Assembly: GCF_947500125.1 (NCBI RefSeq) | Contig: NZ_CANMRA010000005.1 | Coordinates: forward strand, 62,001 to 126,000 | Direction of reading: 5' to 3' | DNA: 64,000 bases | DNA from: an uncultured Kocuria sp. | Lineage (GTDB): Bacteria > Actinomycetota > Actinomycetes > Actinomycetales > Micrococcaceae | In this document: positions 1 to 10,516 of the stretch, piece after piece | How positions within the stretch are numbered: position 1 is the first letter of the stretch | Layout of the letters: each line of letters begins with the position of its first letter | Notes under the pieces: generated by a model | What the model was told of the DNA's origin: nothing | Databases searched by the model: none | Seen by the model: the letters and a program-made list of their open reading frames with translations, nothing else | Program-made: the position numbers and the translations under genes

Positions 1-33
1 GGTGGGGTCAGGATCGCCCGGACCCGCCACCGG

Positions 34-1104
34 TCAGAGCAGTCCGTGCTCCGCGAGCTGCCGGGAGATCGAGGCGCCGTCGTTGCCCTCGATCCACAGC
101 GTGCCCTCGGGGATGGTCACCCGCCGCTCCTCGTTGACCAGGGGCGTGCCGGCCAGCAGGGACTCGGCCGGGGACAGGTTGCGGATCACGATGGCGGCCA
201 CGTGCTCGGGATAGCGGTTGACGAAGCCGCTGTAGATCTCGGGGTCGTGCTGGCCGTCGTCGCCGATGAGGATCCACCGCACGTGGGGGAAGTTCCGGGC
301 CAGCCGTTCGAGGTTCTGGACCTTGTGCGCGGCCCCGGCCCGGAACCACCGGTCCGTGGTGGGACCCCAGTCCGTGAGCAGGAGGGCCCCGGCCGGGTAG
401 GCGTTGCGCGTGAGGAAGCGGCGCAGGGTGGGTGCCACGTTCCAGGCGCCCGTGGAGAGGTAGAGGAACGGCGCCTCGTGGTGGCGGTGCAGCAGCCGGT
501 CCATCATGACCGCCATCCCGGGGGTGGGCGTGCGCGCGTGCTCGTTGAGCACGAAGGAGTTCCAGGCGGCCAGCAGGGGACGCGGCAGCGCCGTGACCAT
601 GACGGTGTCGTCGACGTCGGAGACCACGCCGATCCGCTGCTCGTCCGCCACGACGAACACGCTCGACTCGACGGTCTCGGAGCCCTCCGTCTGCATCCAC
701 ACGGTGTGCTCCCCCGGGGTCAGGGACACCTGCAGGTCGACGTCGACGACGCCGCCCTTGTCGGCCACGAGGTGGAACTCGAACTCGTCGATCCAGACGT
801 TGACGTGGGCGAAGGCGATGGGCACCGAGGTGAACGAGCGCCAGCCGCGGATGGACTCCACGCTCTCGTCGGTGGACTCGATGAGCCCCCGGGTCTTCAG
901 CAGGGCCCGGCCCAGCACGCGCACGTGGTGTTCGGAGCCGTAGCCCGCGAAGGCCACCATGACCGGGATGTCGCCGCGGGCCTCGGCGCGCCGCTGCCGG
1001 AACCGGTGGAGCCGCTGCTCGAGGCGGTAGCCCACGTTGATGGCTTCCTCGGTGACCTGGTCGACGGTCTGCATGAGCTCCGAGCTGCTGGATTTCTTGG
1101 CCAT
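34..1104 (-). CDS. App1-family (DUF2183) phosphatase domain protein
   Basis: A 356-residue protein of the DUF2183/App1 family, whose fungal founder is a phosphatidate phosphatase; the bacterial substrate is not known. The HAD-like nucleophile motif DVDDT (DxDxT) lies at residues 163-167 after a beta-rich N-terminal half of about 155 residues. YLSTGAWNV near 215 and IGDDGQHDPEIY near 275-287 fit the later HAD motifs. No signal peptide or membrane segment is visible. An AACACT hexamer ends 6 nt before the ATG, so the message may be leaderless. It lies downstream of fdhA, separated by a strong terminator, so it is probably transcribed alone. The family call is firm; the substrate is unknown. Confidence 0.85.
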   Translation of the reverse strand: MAKKSSSSELMQTVDQVTEEAINVGYRLEQRLHRFRQRRAEARGDIPVMVAFAGYGSEHHVRVLGRALLKTRGLIESTDESVESIRGWRSFTSVPIAFAHVNVWIDEFEFHLVADKGGVVDVDLQVSLTPGEHTVWMQTEGSETVESSVFVVADEQRIGVVSDVDDTVMVTALPRPLLAAWNSFVLNEHARTPTPGMAVMMDRLLHRHHEAPFLYLSTGAWNVAPTLRRFLTRNAYPAGALLLTDWGPTTDRWFRAGAAHKVQNLERLARNFPHVRWILIGDDGQHDPEIYSGFVNRYPEHVAAIVIRNLSPAESLLAGTPLVNEERRVTIPEGTLWIEGNDGASISRQLAEHGLL

Positions 1105-1142
1105 GCGCCCAGTGTTCCACAGCGCGCTCCCAGGATGCGGCG

Positions 1143-1196
1143 GCGCCCGCCGGGCGGAGCGGACCGGCTGTCCGGTCCGCTCCGCCCCGCGGGCGC
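1143..1196 (-). terminator. Intrinsic terminator downstream of fdhA
   Basis: A 25-bp stem (1143-1167 with 1172-1196, one mismatch) closes on the 4-nt loop ctgt, just after the fdhA stop codon. There is no clear U-run, as is common for such hairpins in GC-rich actinobacteria. Confidence 0.7.
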
Positions 1197-1210
1197 TGGG
1201 TTCCCGCCGG

Positions 1211-2428
1211 CTAGTTCTTGATGTAGCCGTTCGGGTTGAGCACGTACTTGGTGGCGGCCCCGGCGTCGAACTCGGCGTAGCCCTGCGGCGCCTCCTCCAG
1301 CGGGATGGCCTTGGCGTTGACGGCCTTGGCGATCTGGATCTTGTCGTGCAGGATTGCCATCATCAGCTGCCGGTTGTACTTCATCACCGGGCACTGCCCG
1401 GTGGTGAAGGCCAGGGACTTCGCCCACCCCGTGCCGAGGCTGATCGACAGGGAGCCCTGCTTCGCGGCCTCGTCCACGGCCCCGGGGTCCCCGGTGACGT
1501 ACAGGCCGGGAATGCCCAGCGCCCCGCCGGCGGCGGTGATGTCCATCAGCGAGTTCAGCACGGTGGCCGGGGCCTCGTGGGAGGCGTCCTTGCCGTGCCC
1601 GCGGGCCTCGAAGCCGACGGCGTCCACGCCGCAGTCGACCTCCGGGACGCCGAGGATCTGCTCGATCTGCTCCGCGGGCGAGCCCTTCGAGACGTCCACG
1701 GTCTCGCAGCCGAAGCTGCGCGCCTGGGCCAGCCGCTGCTCGTTCATGTCCCCCACGATCACCACCGCGGCCCCGAGCAGGTGGGCCGAGGCCGCCGCGG
1801 CCAGGCCCACCGGTCCGGCGCCGGCGATGTAGACCGTGGAGCCCACGCCCACCCCGGCCGTGACCACGCCGTGGTAGCCGGTGGGGAGGATGTCGGAGAG
1901 CATGGTCAGGTCCATGATCTTCTCCAGGGCCTGGTCCCGGTCCGGGAACTTCAGCAGGTTCCAGTCCGCGTAGGGCACCAGCACGTACTCGGCCTGCCCG
2001 CCGACCCAGCCGCCCATGTCCACGTAGCCGTAGGCGGAGCCCGGCCGGTCCGGGTTCACGTTGAGGCAGATGCCGGTCTTGCGCTCCTTGCAGTTGCGGC
2101 ACCGCCCGCAGGAGATGTTGAAGGGCACGGAGACGATGTCCCCGACCTTGATGAACTCGACGTCCGGCCCGCACTCGATGACCTCGCCCGTGATCTCGTG
2201 GCCGAGGACCAGGTCCGTCGGGGCGGTGGTGCGCCCGCGCACCATGTGCTGGTCCGAGCCGCAGATGTTGGTGCTCACGGTCCGGAGGATGACCCCGTGC
2301 GGGACCTTCCGGCCGATGTTGGCCTCGTTGATCCCCGGCGCGTCCTTGAGCTCGAACTCGGGGTACTCGGTGTCGATGACCTCGACCTTGCCGGGACCCT
2401 TGTAGGCGACCGCTCTGTTGCCTGCCAT
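1211..2428 (-). CDS. fdhA: Glutathione-independent formaldehyde dehydrogenase (zinc, NAD+)
   Basis: Zinc-dependent medium-chain dehydrogenase that oxidises formaldehyde to formate with NAD+ and without free thiol cofactor, by family. Length (405 aa) is typical. Catalytic zinc ligands are visible as C56 in STNICGSD and H77-E78 in VLGHE. The structural zinc loop is CGRCRNCKERKTGIC (C107, C110, C113, C121). The Rossmann motif GAGPVGLAAA follows near residue 183. Two ATGs are adjacent (2431 and 2428). The second is chosen because AAGAGG then sits at a usable distance. Two inverted repeats upstream (2451-2463, 2468-2485) could be operator sites. Substrate assignment rests on family resemblance and could be another small aldehyde. 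Confidence 0.85.
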   Translation of the reverse strand: MAGNRAVAYKGPGKVEVIDTEYPEFELKDAPGINEANIGRKVPHGVILRTVSTNICGSDQHMVRGRTTAPTDLVLGHEITGEVIECGPDVEFIKVGDIVSVPFNISCGRCRNCKERKTGICLNVNPDRPGSAYGYVDMGGWVGGQAEYVLVPYADWNLLKFPDRDQALEKIMDLTMLSDILPTGYHGVVTAGVGVGSTVYIAGAGPVGLAAAASAHLLGAAVVIVGDMNEQRLAQARSFGCETVDVSKGSPAEQIEQILGVPEVDCGVDAVGFEARGHGKDASHEAPATVLNSLMDITAAGGALGIPGLYVTGDPGAVDEAAKQGSLSISLGTGWAKSLAFTTGQCPVMKYNRQLMMAILHDKIQIAKAVNAKAIPLEEAPQGYAEFDAGAATKYVLNPNGYIKN

Positions 2429-2450
2429 CATGACCTCTTCCGTGGTGGAT

Positions 2451-2485
2451 GTCCGTCACGGACGCCCACGGTGGTGTTCCACCGT
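2451..2485. promoter_or_regulatory. Two inverted repeats upstream of fdhA
   Basis: A perfect 13-nt dyad gtccgtcacggac (2451-2463) is followed by acggtgg-tgtt-ccaccgt (2468-2485). Both lie 20-55 nt upstream of the fdhA start, where an operator or a 5' UTR hairpin would sit. No regulator gene is next to them. Confidence 0.35.
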
Positions 2486-2632
2486 CGATGTCCTCGTCGC
2501 CGACGGACCTCGCCACGATGTGACCCAGAGCTCCTGTGACCCGGGTCACGGAGAACGGCCGCCGGTGGTGCTGACGCTAACAGGACGCGTCAACGAGCGG
2601 AAGGGATGGGGCGGGGAAAGCACAAAGCGAAA

Positions 2633-2663
2633 GAGCCCGCCCCGCGTGTCGCGGAACGGGCTC
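2633..2663 (-). terminator. Intrinsic terminator downstream of tRNA-Ala
   Basis: In the minus direction GAGCCCG-tt-CCGCG-aca-CGCGG-gg-CGGGCTC forms a long hairpin, followed by TTTCGCTTT. It starts about 9 nt after the tRNA 3' end. Confidence 0.85.
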
Positions 2664-2671
2664 CTTCATCC

Positions 2672-2747
2672 TGGTGGAGCTGAGGGGACTCGAACCCCTG
2701 ACCCTTTGCATGCCATGCAAATGCGCTACCAGCTGCGCCACAGCCCC
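2672..2747 (-). tRNA. tRNA-Ala (anticodon GGC)
   Basis: Complete cloverleaf of 76 nt including an encoded CCA. The anticodon stem TTTGC/GCAAA holds the loop ATGGCAT, giving anticodon GGC. The acceptor stem GGGGCTG/CAGCTCC carries the G3-U70 wobble pair that identifies alanine tRNAs. The T arm contains GGTTCGAGTCC-type sequence. A strong terminator follows directly. Confidence 0.97.
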
Positions 2748-2858
2748 AGGTCGTTGCCTCGAAAGACATTATCACAACCTCGAGAGCGTCCTTGTCGGTC
2801 ACCCTCTCCCGGTTGATCCAGCACCTCGCTGGGCAACGCGTTCATAGTAGACAGCCGA

Positions 2859-3269
2859 TCAGGCTCCAGGCAAATCGTCGGCGGCGGGCGCCGGAGCGGC
2901 CTGTCCCATGGCCGGCCCGAGGTCCACCACGGGGCTGTCCCGCCACAGCCGCTCGAGGGCGTAGAACGCCCGGTCCTCGTCGTGCTGGACGTGGATCACC
3001 ACGTCGCCGTAGTCCAGGAGCACCCAGCGCCCCTCGGACCGGCCCTCCCGGCGGATCGGGCGCAGCCCGAGCTGCTCGACCAGCTTCTCCTCGATCTCGT
3101 CGACCACGGCGTTGACGAGCCGCTCGTTGGAGGCGGAGGCGACGAGGAAGGCGTCGGTGATGCCCAGGGCCTCGCTGACGTCGAGGGCCACGATGTCGTG
3201 GGCCTGCTTGGCGTCGGCCGCGGCGGCAGCGACCCGGAGGATGGAGAGGGAGAGATCGTTGACAGTCAA
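2859..3269 (-). CDS. rsfS: Ribosomal silencing factor RsfS
   Basis: A 136-residue RsfS/Iojap protein. The family binds ribosomal protein L14 on the 50S subunit and blocks subunit joining during slow growth. Visible family segments are VALDVSEALGITDAFLVASA and LLDYGDVVIHV. An upstream extension is open in this frame, but the start is set at TTG 3269. AAAGGA lies 6 nt before it and the family's N-terminus (TVNDLSLSILRVAAAAADAK) begins there. It is the last gene of the nadD series, the usual actinobacterial position, about 100 nt after the tail-anchored protein. The C-terminal 20 residues are Ala/Pro-rich and look unstructured. Confidence 0.9.
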   Translation of the reverse strand: MTVNDLSLSILRVAAAAADAKQAHDIVALDVSEALGITDAFLVASASNERLVNAVVDEIEEKLVEQLGLRPIRREGRSEGRWVLLDYGDVVIHVQHDEDRAFYALERLWRDSPVVDLGPAMGQAAPAPAADDLPGA

Positions 3270-3370
3270 GAAGGATCCTTTCCCGGCGAACCGGAGGTTC
3301 CGTCCCACGGGGACGGATGGAGTGGGCGAATGGTGCAGGAACGAGTGGTGCAGAACAGCGGGTGGTGCGC

Positions 3371-4336
3371 TCACAGCACGAAGAGCACGAGCACGACGAC
3401 GAGGGCCGCGAGCAGCGCCGGCAGCAGCAGGACCCACCAGGCGGTGCCCGTCCGGCGCCGGTACTCCCGCGGCTCGAGCAGCTCGAGCCCCTCGGCGGTG
3501 CCGGCCGGCACGGGCGGGGCCGGCGGCTCCTCCTCGGACCACGACTCCGAGGGCGCCGGTGCGGGCTCGGCCGGAGCGGCGGGATCGGGCAGAGCCCCCG
3601 GTGGATCCTCGGCGCTCCACGGGGCCTCGTGGTCGTCGGGGGCGGCCGACGTGGCGGCGTGGGAGCCGTGGTGCTCGATGTCCCCTGGCGCCACGATCTC
3701 GATGTGCGTGAGCGCGGCCAGGTCCTCCGGCGCGAGCCGGTTGCTGAACAGGGCCGGGTCGACGTGCACGGGGTCGTGGGACACGTGCCCGTCCGGCCCG
3801 CCCGGACCGCCGCCGCCGGGGAACACCACGGTGATCTGCTCGAGCGGCTCCTGCGGACCTTCCGGCGGCGCCGCGGAGAGCGGCTCCGGAGGAGGTGCCG
3901 CGGGATCCGGGGCGGCCGGTTCCCGGACGGCGGTTCCCGTGCCGGGGTCGGCCTGGGCGGCCCCGGCCTGGGCGGCGAGCTCAGCGAACCGGCGCTGCTT
4001 CTCGAGCAGCTCCGGGTCCGCGGGTCCCCCGCCGGCCTCCTCGAGCTCGCGGGCCCGCTCCGCCAGCTCGCGCTGGAGGCGGGCCAGCCGCCGCGGACCG
4101 AGGGGCTTGACGGGGCGCACCGGCACGGCGTCCTCGCCGAGGTCGATGACGGGGGCGGGCCCGGAGGCCACCGGTGGCGTGACCGGGCTCCGCTCGTCCT
4201 CCCGCTCCGGGGTGTCCCGCACGCCGTCCTCGCCGAGGTCTGTGCGGGGGGCCGATCCGGAGGGCACCGGCGGCGTCCCCGAGGTCCGCTCGTCCTCCCG
4301 CTCCGGGGTGTCCCGCACGCGGTCGTCGCCGGCCAT
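3371..4336 (-). CDS. Pro/Ala-rich tail-anchored membrane protein with N-terminal 32-residue repeat
   Basis: I do not recognise a family. The 321-residue chain is mostly disordered Pro/Ala/Glu-rich sequence and ends in one hydrophobic segment (about residues 300-321, WWVLLLPALLAALVVVLVLF) with no residues after it, so it is probably tail-anchored with the bulk in the cytoplasm. VRDTPEREDER occurs at residues 7-17 and again at 39-49, a 32-residue tandem repeat that is also seen in the DNA. A charged, possibly helical stretch lies near 80-120. The ATG overlaps the nadD stop (TGATG), so it is translationally coupled to nadD and sits where an LCP/LytR-like or unknown protein is often found before rsfS. 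Confidence 0.7.
   Translation of the reverse strand: MAGDDRVRDTPEREDERTSGTPPVPSGSAPRTDLGEDGVRDTPEREDERSPVTPPVASGPAPVIDLGEDAVPVRPVKPLGPRRLARLQRELAERARELEEAGGGPADPELLEKQRRFAELAAQAGAAQADPGTGTAVREPAAPDPAAPPPEPLSAAPPEGPQEPLEQITVVFPGGGGPGGPDGHVSHDPVHVDPALFSNRLAPEDLAALTHIEIVAPGDIEHHGSHAATSAAPDDHEAPWSAEDPPGALPDPAAPAEPAPAPSESWSEEEPPAPPVPAGTAEGLELLEPREYRRRTGTAWWVLLLPALLAALVVVLVLFVL
4190..4320. repeat. Tandem repeat, 96-bp period
   Basis: A 35-nt perfect copy at 4190-4224 recurs at 4286-4320, exactly 96 bp (32 codons) apart, with weaker similarity between. It encodes the duplicated N-terminal segment of the tail-anchored protein. Confidence 0.85.
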
Positions 4337-5058
4337 CAGGGTGCCTTCGCCGAGGCGTTGCGGGCGCCGACGTGGTCCGCCGCCGCCACGTCCCCCGGAC
4401 CGAGGTAGAGCGCGTACTTGTGGATGTACTGCACCACGCCGTCGGGCACGAGGTACCAGACGGGCTTGTGCTCGGCCACGCGGGCGCGGCAGTCCGTGGA
4501 CGAGATCGCCATCGCGGGCACCTCGAGCAGGTTCACGCCGCTGGACCCCACGGGCGCGGCGAGGTCGTGCCCCGGCCGGGTGACGCCGACGAAGTGGGCG
4601 AGCTGCCAGAGCTCCTCCGCGCCCTTCCAGGTCAGGATCTCCGCCATGACGTCCGCGCCCGTGATGAAGAACAGGTCCGCCTCCGGGCGCTGACGCTTCA
4701 GGTCCCGCAGGGTGTCGACCGTGAACGTGGGCCCGTCGCGCTCGATGTCCACCCGGCTGACGGTGAACCGCGGGTTGGAGGCCGTGGCGATCACGGTCAT
4801 GAGATAGCGGTGCTCCGCGGGGCTCACCGCCCCGGCCGCCTTCTGCCAGGGGTGCCCGGTGGGCACGAAGACGACCTCGTCGAGGTCGAACTCCCCCGCC
4901 ACCTCGGACGCGGCCACGAGGTGGCCGTGGTGGATGGGATCGAACGTCCCGCCCATGACGCCGAGCCTGGTGCGGCCCGGCGTCCGGGGCGGGACGGCCG
5001 TGCCCGACAGGGGCAGGTCCCGGGTCCGGGCGGCGGTGTCCTGCGAAGCGGTCGTCAC
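4336..5058 (-). CDS. nadD: Nicotinate-nucleotide adenylyltransferase NadD
   Basis: Transfers AMP from ATP to nicotinic acid mononucleotide in NAD biosynthesis. The nucleotidyltransferase signature [12 protein letters not shown] lies near residues 36-47, and the ISSTDCRAR motif, the ISSTxIR equivalent, sits near the C-terminus. The predicted GTG start gives about 30 residues ahead of the catalytic domain. That extension is low in conserved features and no good ribosome site precedes it, so the real start may be internal. It lies in the conserved actinobacterial series proB-proA-(small protein)-nadD-rsfS. Confidence 0.92.
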   Translation of the reverse strand: MTTASQDTAARTRDLPLSGTAVPPRTPGRTRLGVMGGTFDPIHHGHLVAASEVAGEFDLDEVVFVPTGHPWQKAAGAVSPAEHRYLMTVIATASNPRFTVSRVDIERDGPTFTVDTLRDLKRQRPEADLFFITGADVMAEILTWKGAEELWQLAHFVGVTRPGHDLAAPVGSSGVNLLEVPAMAISSTDCRARVAEHKPVWYLVPDGVVQYIHKYALYLGPGDVAAADHVGARNASAKAP

Positions 5059-5077
5059 GACGGTGGGGTTCCCCGGC

Positions 5078-5326
5078 TCAGGCGTGGCGCTTGGCGGCGT
5101 ACTCGTCGAGCATGGCGCGCTCGTCCGCGGGCAGGTCGGCGGGGTCCTCGTGCTCGCCGACCTCCGGGCTCAGGCCCCGGTTGGCGTAGGACAGCGTCAC
5201 CACCAGGAGACCGATCAGCACCACGAAGATGGAGACTCCCCAGACCCACGCGGGAACTCCGGACTCGGCGGCGGCGGGCCCGCCCTCGGCGGCGGCGAGG
5301 ACGGTGGTGACGGTCTGCTGGAACAT
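5078..5326 (-). CDS. Small single-pass membrane protein
   Basis: An 82-residue protein with one transmembrane segment (about residues 27-50, [20 protein letters not shown]) and an acidic C-terminal half ending YAAKRHA. A strong ribosome site (AGAAGGG) precedes the ATG by about 6 nt, which supports it as a real gene. It sits between proA and nadD, 19 nt upstream of nadD. I recall small membrane proteins at this position in other Micrococcaceae, but have no function to assign. Confidence 0.75.
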   Translation of the reverse strand: MFQQTVTTVLAAAEGGPAAAESGVPAWVWGVSIFVVLIGLLVVTLSYANRGLSPEVGEHEDPADLPADERAMLDEYAAKRHA

Positions 5327-5445
5327 GGGGATCCCTTCTGGCGCCGGCGTGGCGGCGGGGGTGGTCGGTGGGCGGCCCGTGCCGCCGGCGGGCCCGGGCG
5401 GTTCTCATCGTACTGAATCCGCGGCGGGCCCGCCGCGTGCGGGAC

Positions 5446-6804
5446 TCAGGCGCGGATGTGCCCGTCGCCCTGGACGATCCACTTCGTGGTGGTCAGCTCC
5501 TCCAGGCCCATGGGCCCGCGCGCGTGCATCTTCTGGGTGGAGATGCCGATCTCGGCGCCGAGGCCCAGCTGGCCGCCGTCGGTGAACCGGGTGGAGGCGT
5601 TGACCATGACCGCGGCGGCGTCGATCTCGGCGACGAACCGTTCGGCGTCCGCGAGGTCGTTGGTCACGATCGCCTCCGTGTGCCGGGTGGACCACCGGTC
5701 GATGTGCTCGAGCGCCTCGTCCAGGGAGTCCACCACCTTCACGGCCAGGTCCATGGACAGGTACTCGGTGCCCCAGTCCTCGTCGGTGGCGCGCAGGTGG
5801 TGGCTGCCGGCGGGGAGCATGGCCTCGGCCCGCTCGTCGACGTGCAGCGTGACGCCGGCCCGGTCGAGGGCCGCCAGCACGGCGGCCCCGTGCTGGAACC
5901 CGCTGTGCAGCAGGAGGGTCTCCGTGGTGTTGCACGTGCTCGTGCGGTGGGTCTTGGAGTTGACCACCACGTCCACGGCCATGTCCTTCGACGCCGAGTG
6001 GTCGACGAAGAGGTGCACGTTGCCCTCGCCGGTCTCGATGACGGGGACCTTGGCGTTCTGGACGACGGACTGGATCAGCCCGTGCCCGCCGCGCGGAATG
6101 AGGACGTCGACCTTCCCGCGGGCCGCCATGAGCGCGTTCGCGCCCTCGCGGCCGTACTCGTCGACGCTCTGGACGCAGTCCACGGGCAGCTTCACGTCCG
6201 CGAGGGAGTCCCGGATGATGCCCACGAGGGCCCGGTTGCTCTCCTCCGCGGCCGAGCCGCCGCGCAGCAGCACCGCGTTGCCGGACTTCAGGGCGATGCC
6301 GGCGATGTCCACGGTGACGTTGGGGCGGGCCTCGTAGATGGCTCCGACCACGCCCATCGGCACGCGCACCTGGCGCATCCGCAGGCCGTTGGGCAGGGTG
6401 GACCCGCGCACGAACCCGCCCACGGGGTCGGGCAGGGCGGCCAGCTCGCGCAGGCTCTCGGCCAGCCCGGTGATCCGGTCGGCGTCCAGCTTGAGCCGGT
6501 CCAGGAGGGCCGTGGAGGTCCCGTTCACGCGGCCGCGCTCGAGGTCCTTCGCGTTCGCGGCGAGCACCACGTCCTGCTTGCGCTCGATGCGGTCGGCGAT
6601 GGCGAGCAGCGCCCGGTCCTTCCAGGCCCGGGTGGCGCGGCCGAGGACGCGGGCGGAGTCCCGGGCGTCGTCGGCCATGGCGGCCACGCCGGCGACGGGG
6701 TCCTCCCCGAAGATGGCGATGACGCCGTGGTCTGACACGACCGCCTTGTCGGTCGTGCGGGTGGCTTCGTCGGTGGTCACGGAATCGTGTGCGGCGGAAG
6801 TCAT
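5446..6804 (-). CDS. proA: Gamma-glutamyl phosphate reductase ProA
   Basis: Second enzyme of proline biosynthesis; NADPH-dependent reduction of gamma-glutamyl phosphate to glutamate semialdehyde. It has an aldehyde dehydrogenase fold of 452 residues. The catalytic cysteine is C291 in STCNTTETLLL, and the nucleotide region is visible as LKSGNAVLLRGGSAAEESN (172-190). About 20 extra residues precede the usual N-terminus. The ATG overlaps the proB stop by 4 nt (ATGA), so the two are translationally coupled and the labile intermediate's two enzymes are made together. Confidence 0.95.
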   Translation of the reverse strand: MTSAAHDSVTTDEATRTTDKAVVSDHGVIAIFGEDPVAGVAAMADDARDSARVLGRATRAWKDRALLAIADRIERKQDVVLAANAKDLERGRVNGTSTALLDRLKLDADRITGLAESLRELAALPDPVGGFVRGSTLPNGLRMRQVRVPMGVVGAIYEARPNVTVDIAGIALKSGNAVLLRGGSAAEESNRALVGIIRDSLADVKLPVDCVQSVDEYGREGANALMAARGKVDVLIPRGGHGLIQSVVQNAKVPVIETGEGNVHLFVDHSASKDMAVDVVVNSKTHRTSTCNTTETLLLHSGFQHGAAVLAALDRAGVTLHVDERAEAMLPAGSHHLRATDEDWGTEYLSMDLAVKVVDSLDEALEHIDRWSTRHTEAIVTNDLADAERFVAEIDAAAVMVNASTRFTDGGQLGLGAEIGISTQKMHARGPMGLEELTTTKWIVQGDGHIRA

Positions 6805-8054
6805 TTCTTCAGTTTAGTCCGTGCGCCGCGTGCGCGCAGGACCACGAGGTTGTCCACGTGCACGAGCTCCCGGCTGTAGTCGTCTCCGAGCTCGTCCGCC
6901 AGGACGGAGGTGGACTTGCCGAGCATCGGCGGGATCTCGTCCGAGGAGTAGTTGCTCAGCCCGTGCGCGATCTCCTTGCCCGCGGGGTCCCGCAGCGAGA
7001 CGGGCTCCCCCGCCTCGAAGGTGCCGGACACGCCGGTGACCCCGGCGGCCAGCAGGGAGTTGCGGTCGCGGATCGCGTCGACGGCGCCCGGGTCCAGGGT
7101 CAGGGAGCCCTTGATGTCCGCGAGGTGGGCCAGCCACAGCAGCCGGACGTTGCGCCGCCCGCCGGAGGTCGCGAACCAGGTGCCGACGTCCTCGCCGTCC
7201 AGGGCGCGGGTGATGTTCTGCGCCGAGGTGACGAGCGCGGGGATGCCCGAGGCCGCCGCGATGCGCGCCGCCTGGACCTTGGTCACCATGCCGCCCGAGC
7301 CCACACCGGCGGCTCCGACCGACCCGATCTGCACACCCTCGAGGTCCTTGATGGGGTCGTTGACCACCGGGATCCGCTCCCCGCCCTTGCGGGGGTCCAT
7401 GGTGTAGAGGGCGTCGACGTCGGAGAGCAGCAGCAGGACGTCGGCCTTGATGAGGTGGGCGATCAGGGCGGCGATCCGGTCGTTGTCGCCGAACTTGATC
7501 TCCTGGCTGGAGACGGCGTCGTTCTCGTTGACGATCGGGAGCACTCCGAAGTCGAGGAGCCGCTCGATCTGGCGGTGCGTGTTCTTGTAGTGGCTGCGGC
7601 GCATCAGGTCCTCCGCGGTGACCAGCACCTGGCCCACGGTGACGCCGAAGCGGGCGAAGGACTCGATGTAGCGGCCCATGAGCAGCCCCTGGCCCACGGC
7701 GGCCGCGGCCTGCTTGCCGGCCAGGTTCTTGGGCCGCCGGGACAGCCCCAGGGGCGCCAGGCCGGCCGTGATCGCGCCCGAGGACACGAACACGAGCTCG
7801 ATGCCGCGGGCCTTCGTCTCGCCGAGGGCGTCCACGATCATCCGCACGGCCTGCTCGTCGATCGAGCTCTCGATGGACGTCAGCGAGGACGAGCCGACCT
7901 TGACCACCACGCGGTGGGCGCGCGGGATGTCCTCGCGGCGCTCGATGGGGCTGCGCCGGTTCTTGCCGCGGTTCTCGCTGCTGAGCTGGACCGCGGACTT
8001 CTCCGCGACCTCCTCGAGCTGCTCGACGTCGATCTCGTTCGTCTGCTCGTTCAT
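6801..8054 (-). CDS. proB: Glutamate 5-kinase ProB with PUA domain
   Basis: Phosphorylates glutamate to gamma-glutamyl phosphate, the first and feedback-inhibited step of proline synthesis. The amino-acid kinase domain starts near residue 47 (HRVVVKVGSSSLTS) and includes INVENDAVSS-type and FGDNDRIAAL motifs. The C-terminal PUA domain occupies roughly residues 325-405. The first 45 residues are a charged extension not found in short bacterial ProB proteins. The true start could be internal, but no better ribosome site is seen. It follows obg by 112 nt and overlaps proA by ATGA. Confidence 0.95.
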   Translation of the reverse strand: MNEQTNEIDVEQLEEVAEKSAVQLSSENRGKNRRSPIERREDIPRAHRVVVKVGSSSLTSIESSIDEQAVRMIVDALGETKARGIELVFVSSGAITAGLAPLGLSRRPKNLAGKQAAAAVGQGLLMGRYIESFARFGVTVGQVLVTAEDLMRRSHYKNTHRQIERLLDFGVLPIVNENDAVSSQEIKFGDNDRIAALIAHLIKADVLLLLSDVDALYTMDPRKGGERIPVVNDPIKDLEGVQIGSVGAAGVGSGGMVTKVQAARIAAASGIPALVTSAQNITRALDGEDVGTWFATSGGRRNVRLLWLAHLADIKGSLTLDPGAVDAIRDRNSLLAAGVTGVSGTFEAGEPVSLRDPAGKEIAHGLSNYSSDEIPPMLGKSTSVLADELGDDYSRELVHVDNLVVLRARGARTKLKK

Positions 8055-8166
8055 CCTGGGCGTCTCCCTCGTCCGGTGGGCGTCGTCGGTGTGTCGGTCA
8101 GTCGTTGGTCGGGTGGTGGCCGCGGGTCGGGCCGTGCGAGCGGTCGGGCCCGTCCCGCGGGCGCGG

Positions 8167-9747
<1,581 letters not shown>

Positions 9748-9886
9748 TCAAGAACGGACGGGCCCGCGCACGGGCCACGTTAAGACTGTAGAGGGCGGGC
9801 GCTGGACGCACCCACCCTCTACACAACAATCAATGGGTGGCGCGGGTCGGAACCCGCACCGGGACCGGCGGAGCCGGTCCTTCCGA

Positions 9887-10144
9887 CTACTCGGCGGCAG
9901 CCTGGATGTTGACGACCTTGCGGCCCCGGCGGGTGCCGAACTCGACCTGACCGGCGGCCAGGGCGAACAGGGTGTCGTCGCCACCGCGGCCGACGTTCAG
10001 GCCGGGGTGGAAGTGGGTGCCGCGCTGCCGGACGAGGATCTCGCCGGCGTTGACGGTCTGGCCGCCGAAGCGCTTCACGCCGAGGTACTGCGCGTTGGAG
10101 TCGCGACCGTTGCGAGTGGAGCTCGCGCCCTTCTTGTGTGCCAT
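9887..10144 (-). CDS. rpmA: 50S ribosomal protein L27
   Basis: Complete 85-residue bL27, which lies near the peptidyl transferase centre with its N-terminus at the tRNA ends. It begins directly with [16 protein letters not shown], without the cleaved N-terminal extension of Firmicutes. The conserved [10 protein letters not shown] segment is present. It lies 60 nt downstream of rplU and 154 nt upstream of obg. Confidence 0.98.
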   Translation of the reverse strand: MAHKKGASSTRNGRDSNAQYLGVKRFGGQTVNAGEILVRQRGTHFHPGLNVGRGGDDTLFALAAGQVEFGTRRGRKVVNIQAAAE

Positions 10145-10204
10145 GAGGTGTGCCTACCTTCGGGTCTTTACTGGCTGATGGAGTCTGGAGGGGGACCGGG
10201 CCGA

Positions 10205-10516
10205 TCAGGCGTCGATGCCGGTCACCTTCACGGTGGTCAGCTCGGCACGGAAGCCCTGGCGCTTCTTGTAGCCGGTCTTGTTCTTGAACTTCTGGATGGA
10301 GATCTTCGGACCGCGGAGGTTCTCGACGATCTCGGCCGTGACCTTGACGCTCGCCAGGGTCTGGGCATCCGAGGTGATCTTGTCCCCGTCGACCAGCAGC
10401 AGGGCAGGGAGCTCGATGGTGCTGCCTGCTCCGCCGGCGACGCGGTCAAGGGTAACGAGGTCTCCGACGGAAACCTTTTCCTGGCGGCCGCCAGCGCGGA
10501 CAATCGCGTACACCAC
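10205..10516 (-). CDS. rplU: 50S ribosomal protein L21
   Basis: bL21, a 103-residue primary rRNA-binding protein of the large subunit. The start is set at GTG 10516, giving [14 protein letters not shown], the usual N-terminus. An in-frame ATG nine codons earlier (10543) would add residues not typical of the family. GAAGTGAG lies about 7 nt before the chosen GTG. It is first in rplU-rpmA-obg. The 220 nt upstream separates it from the thiamine operon on the same strand. Confidence 0.95.
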   Translation of the reverse strand: MVYAIVRAGGRQEKVSVGDLVTLDRVAGGAGSTIELPALLLVDGDKITSDAQTLASVKVTAEIVENLRGPKISIQKFKNKTGYKKRQGFRAELTTVKVTGIDA

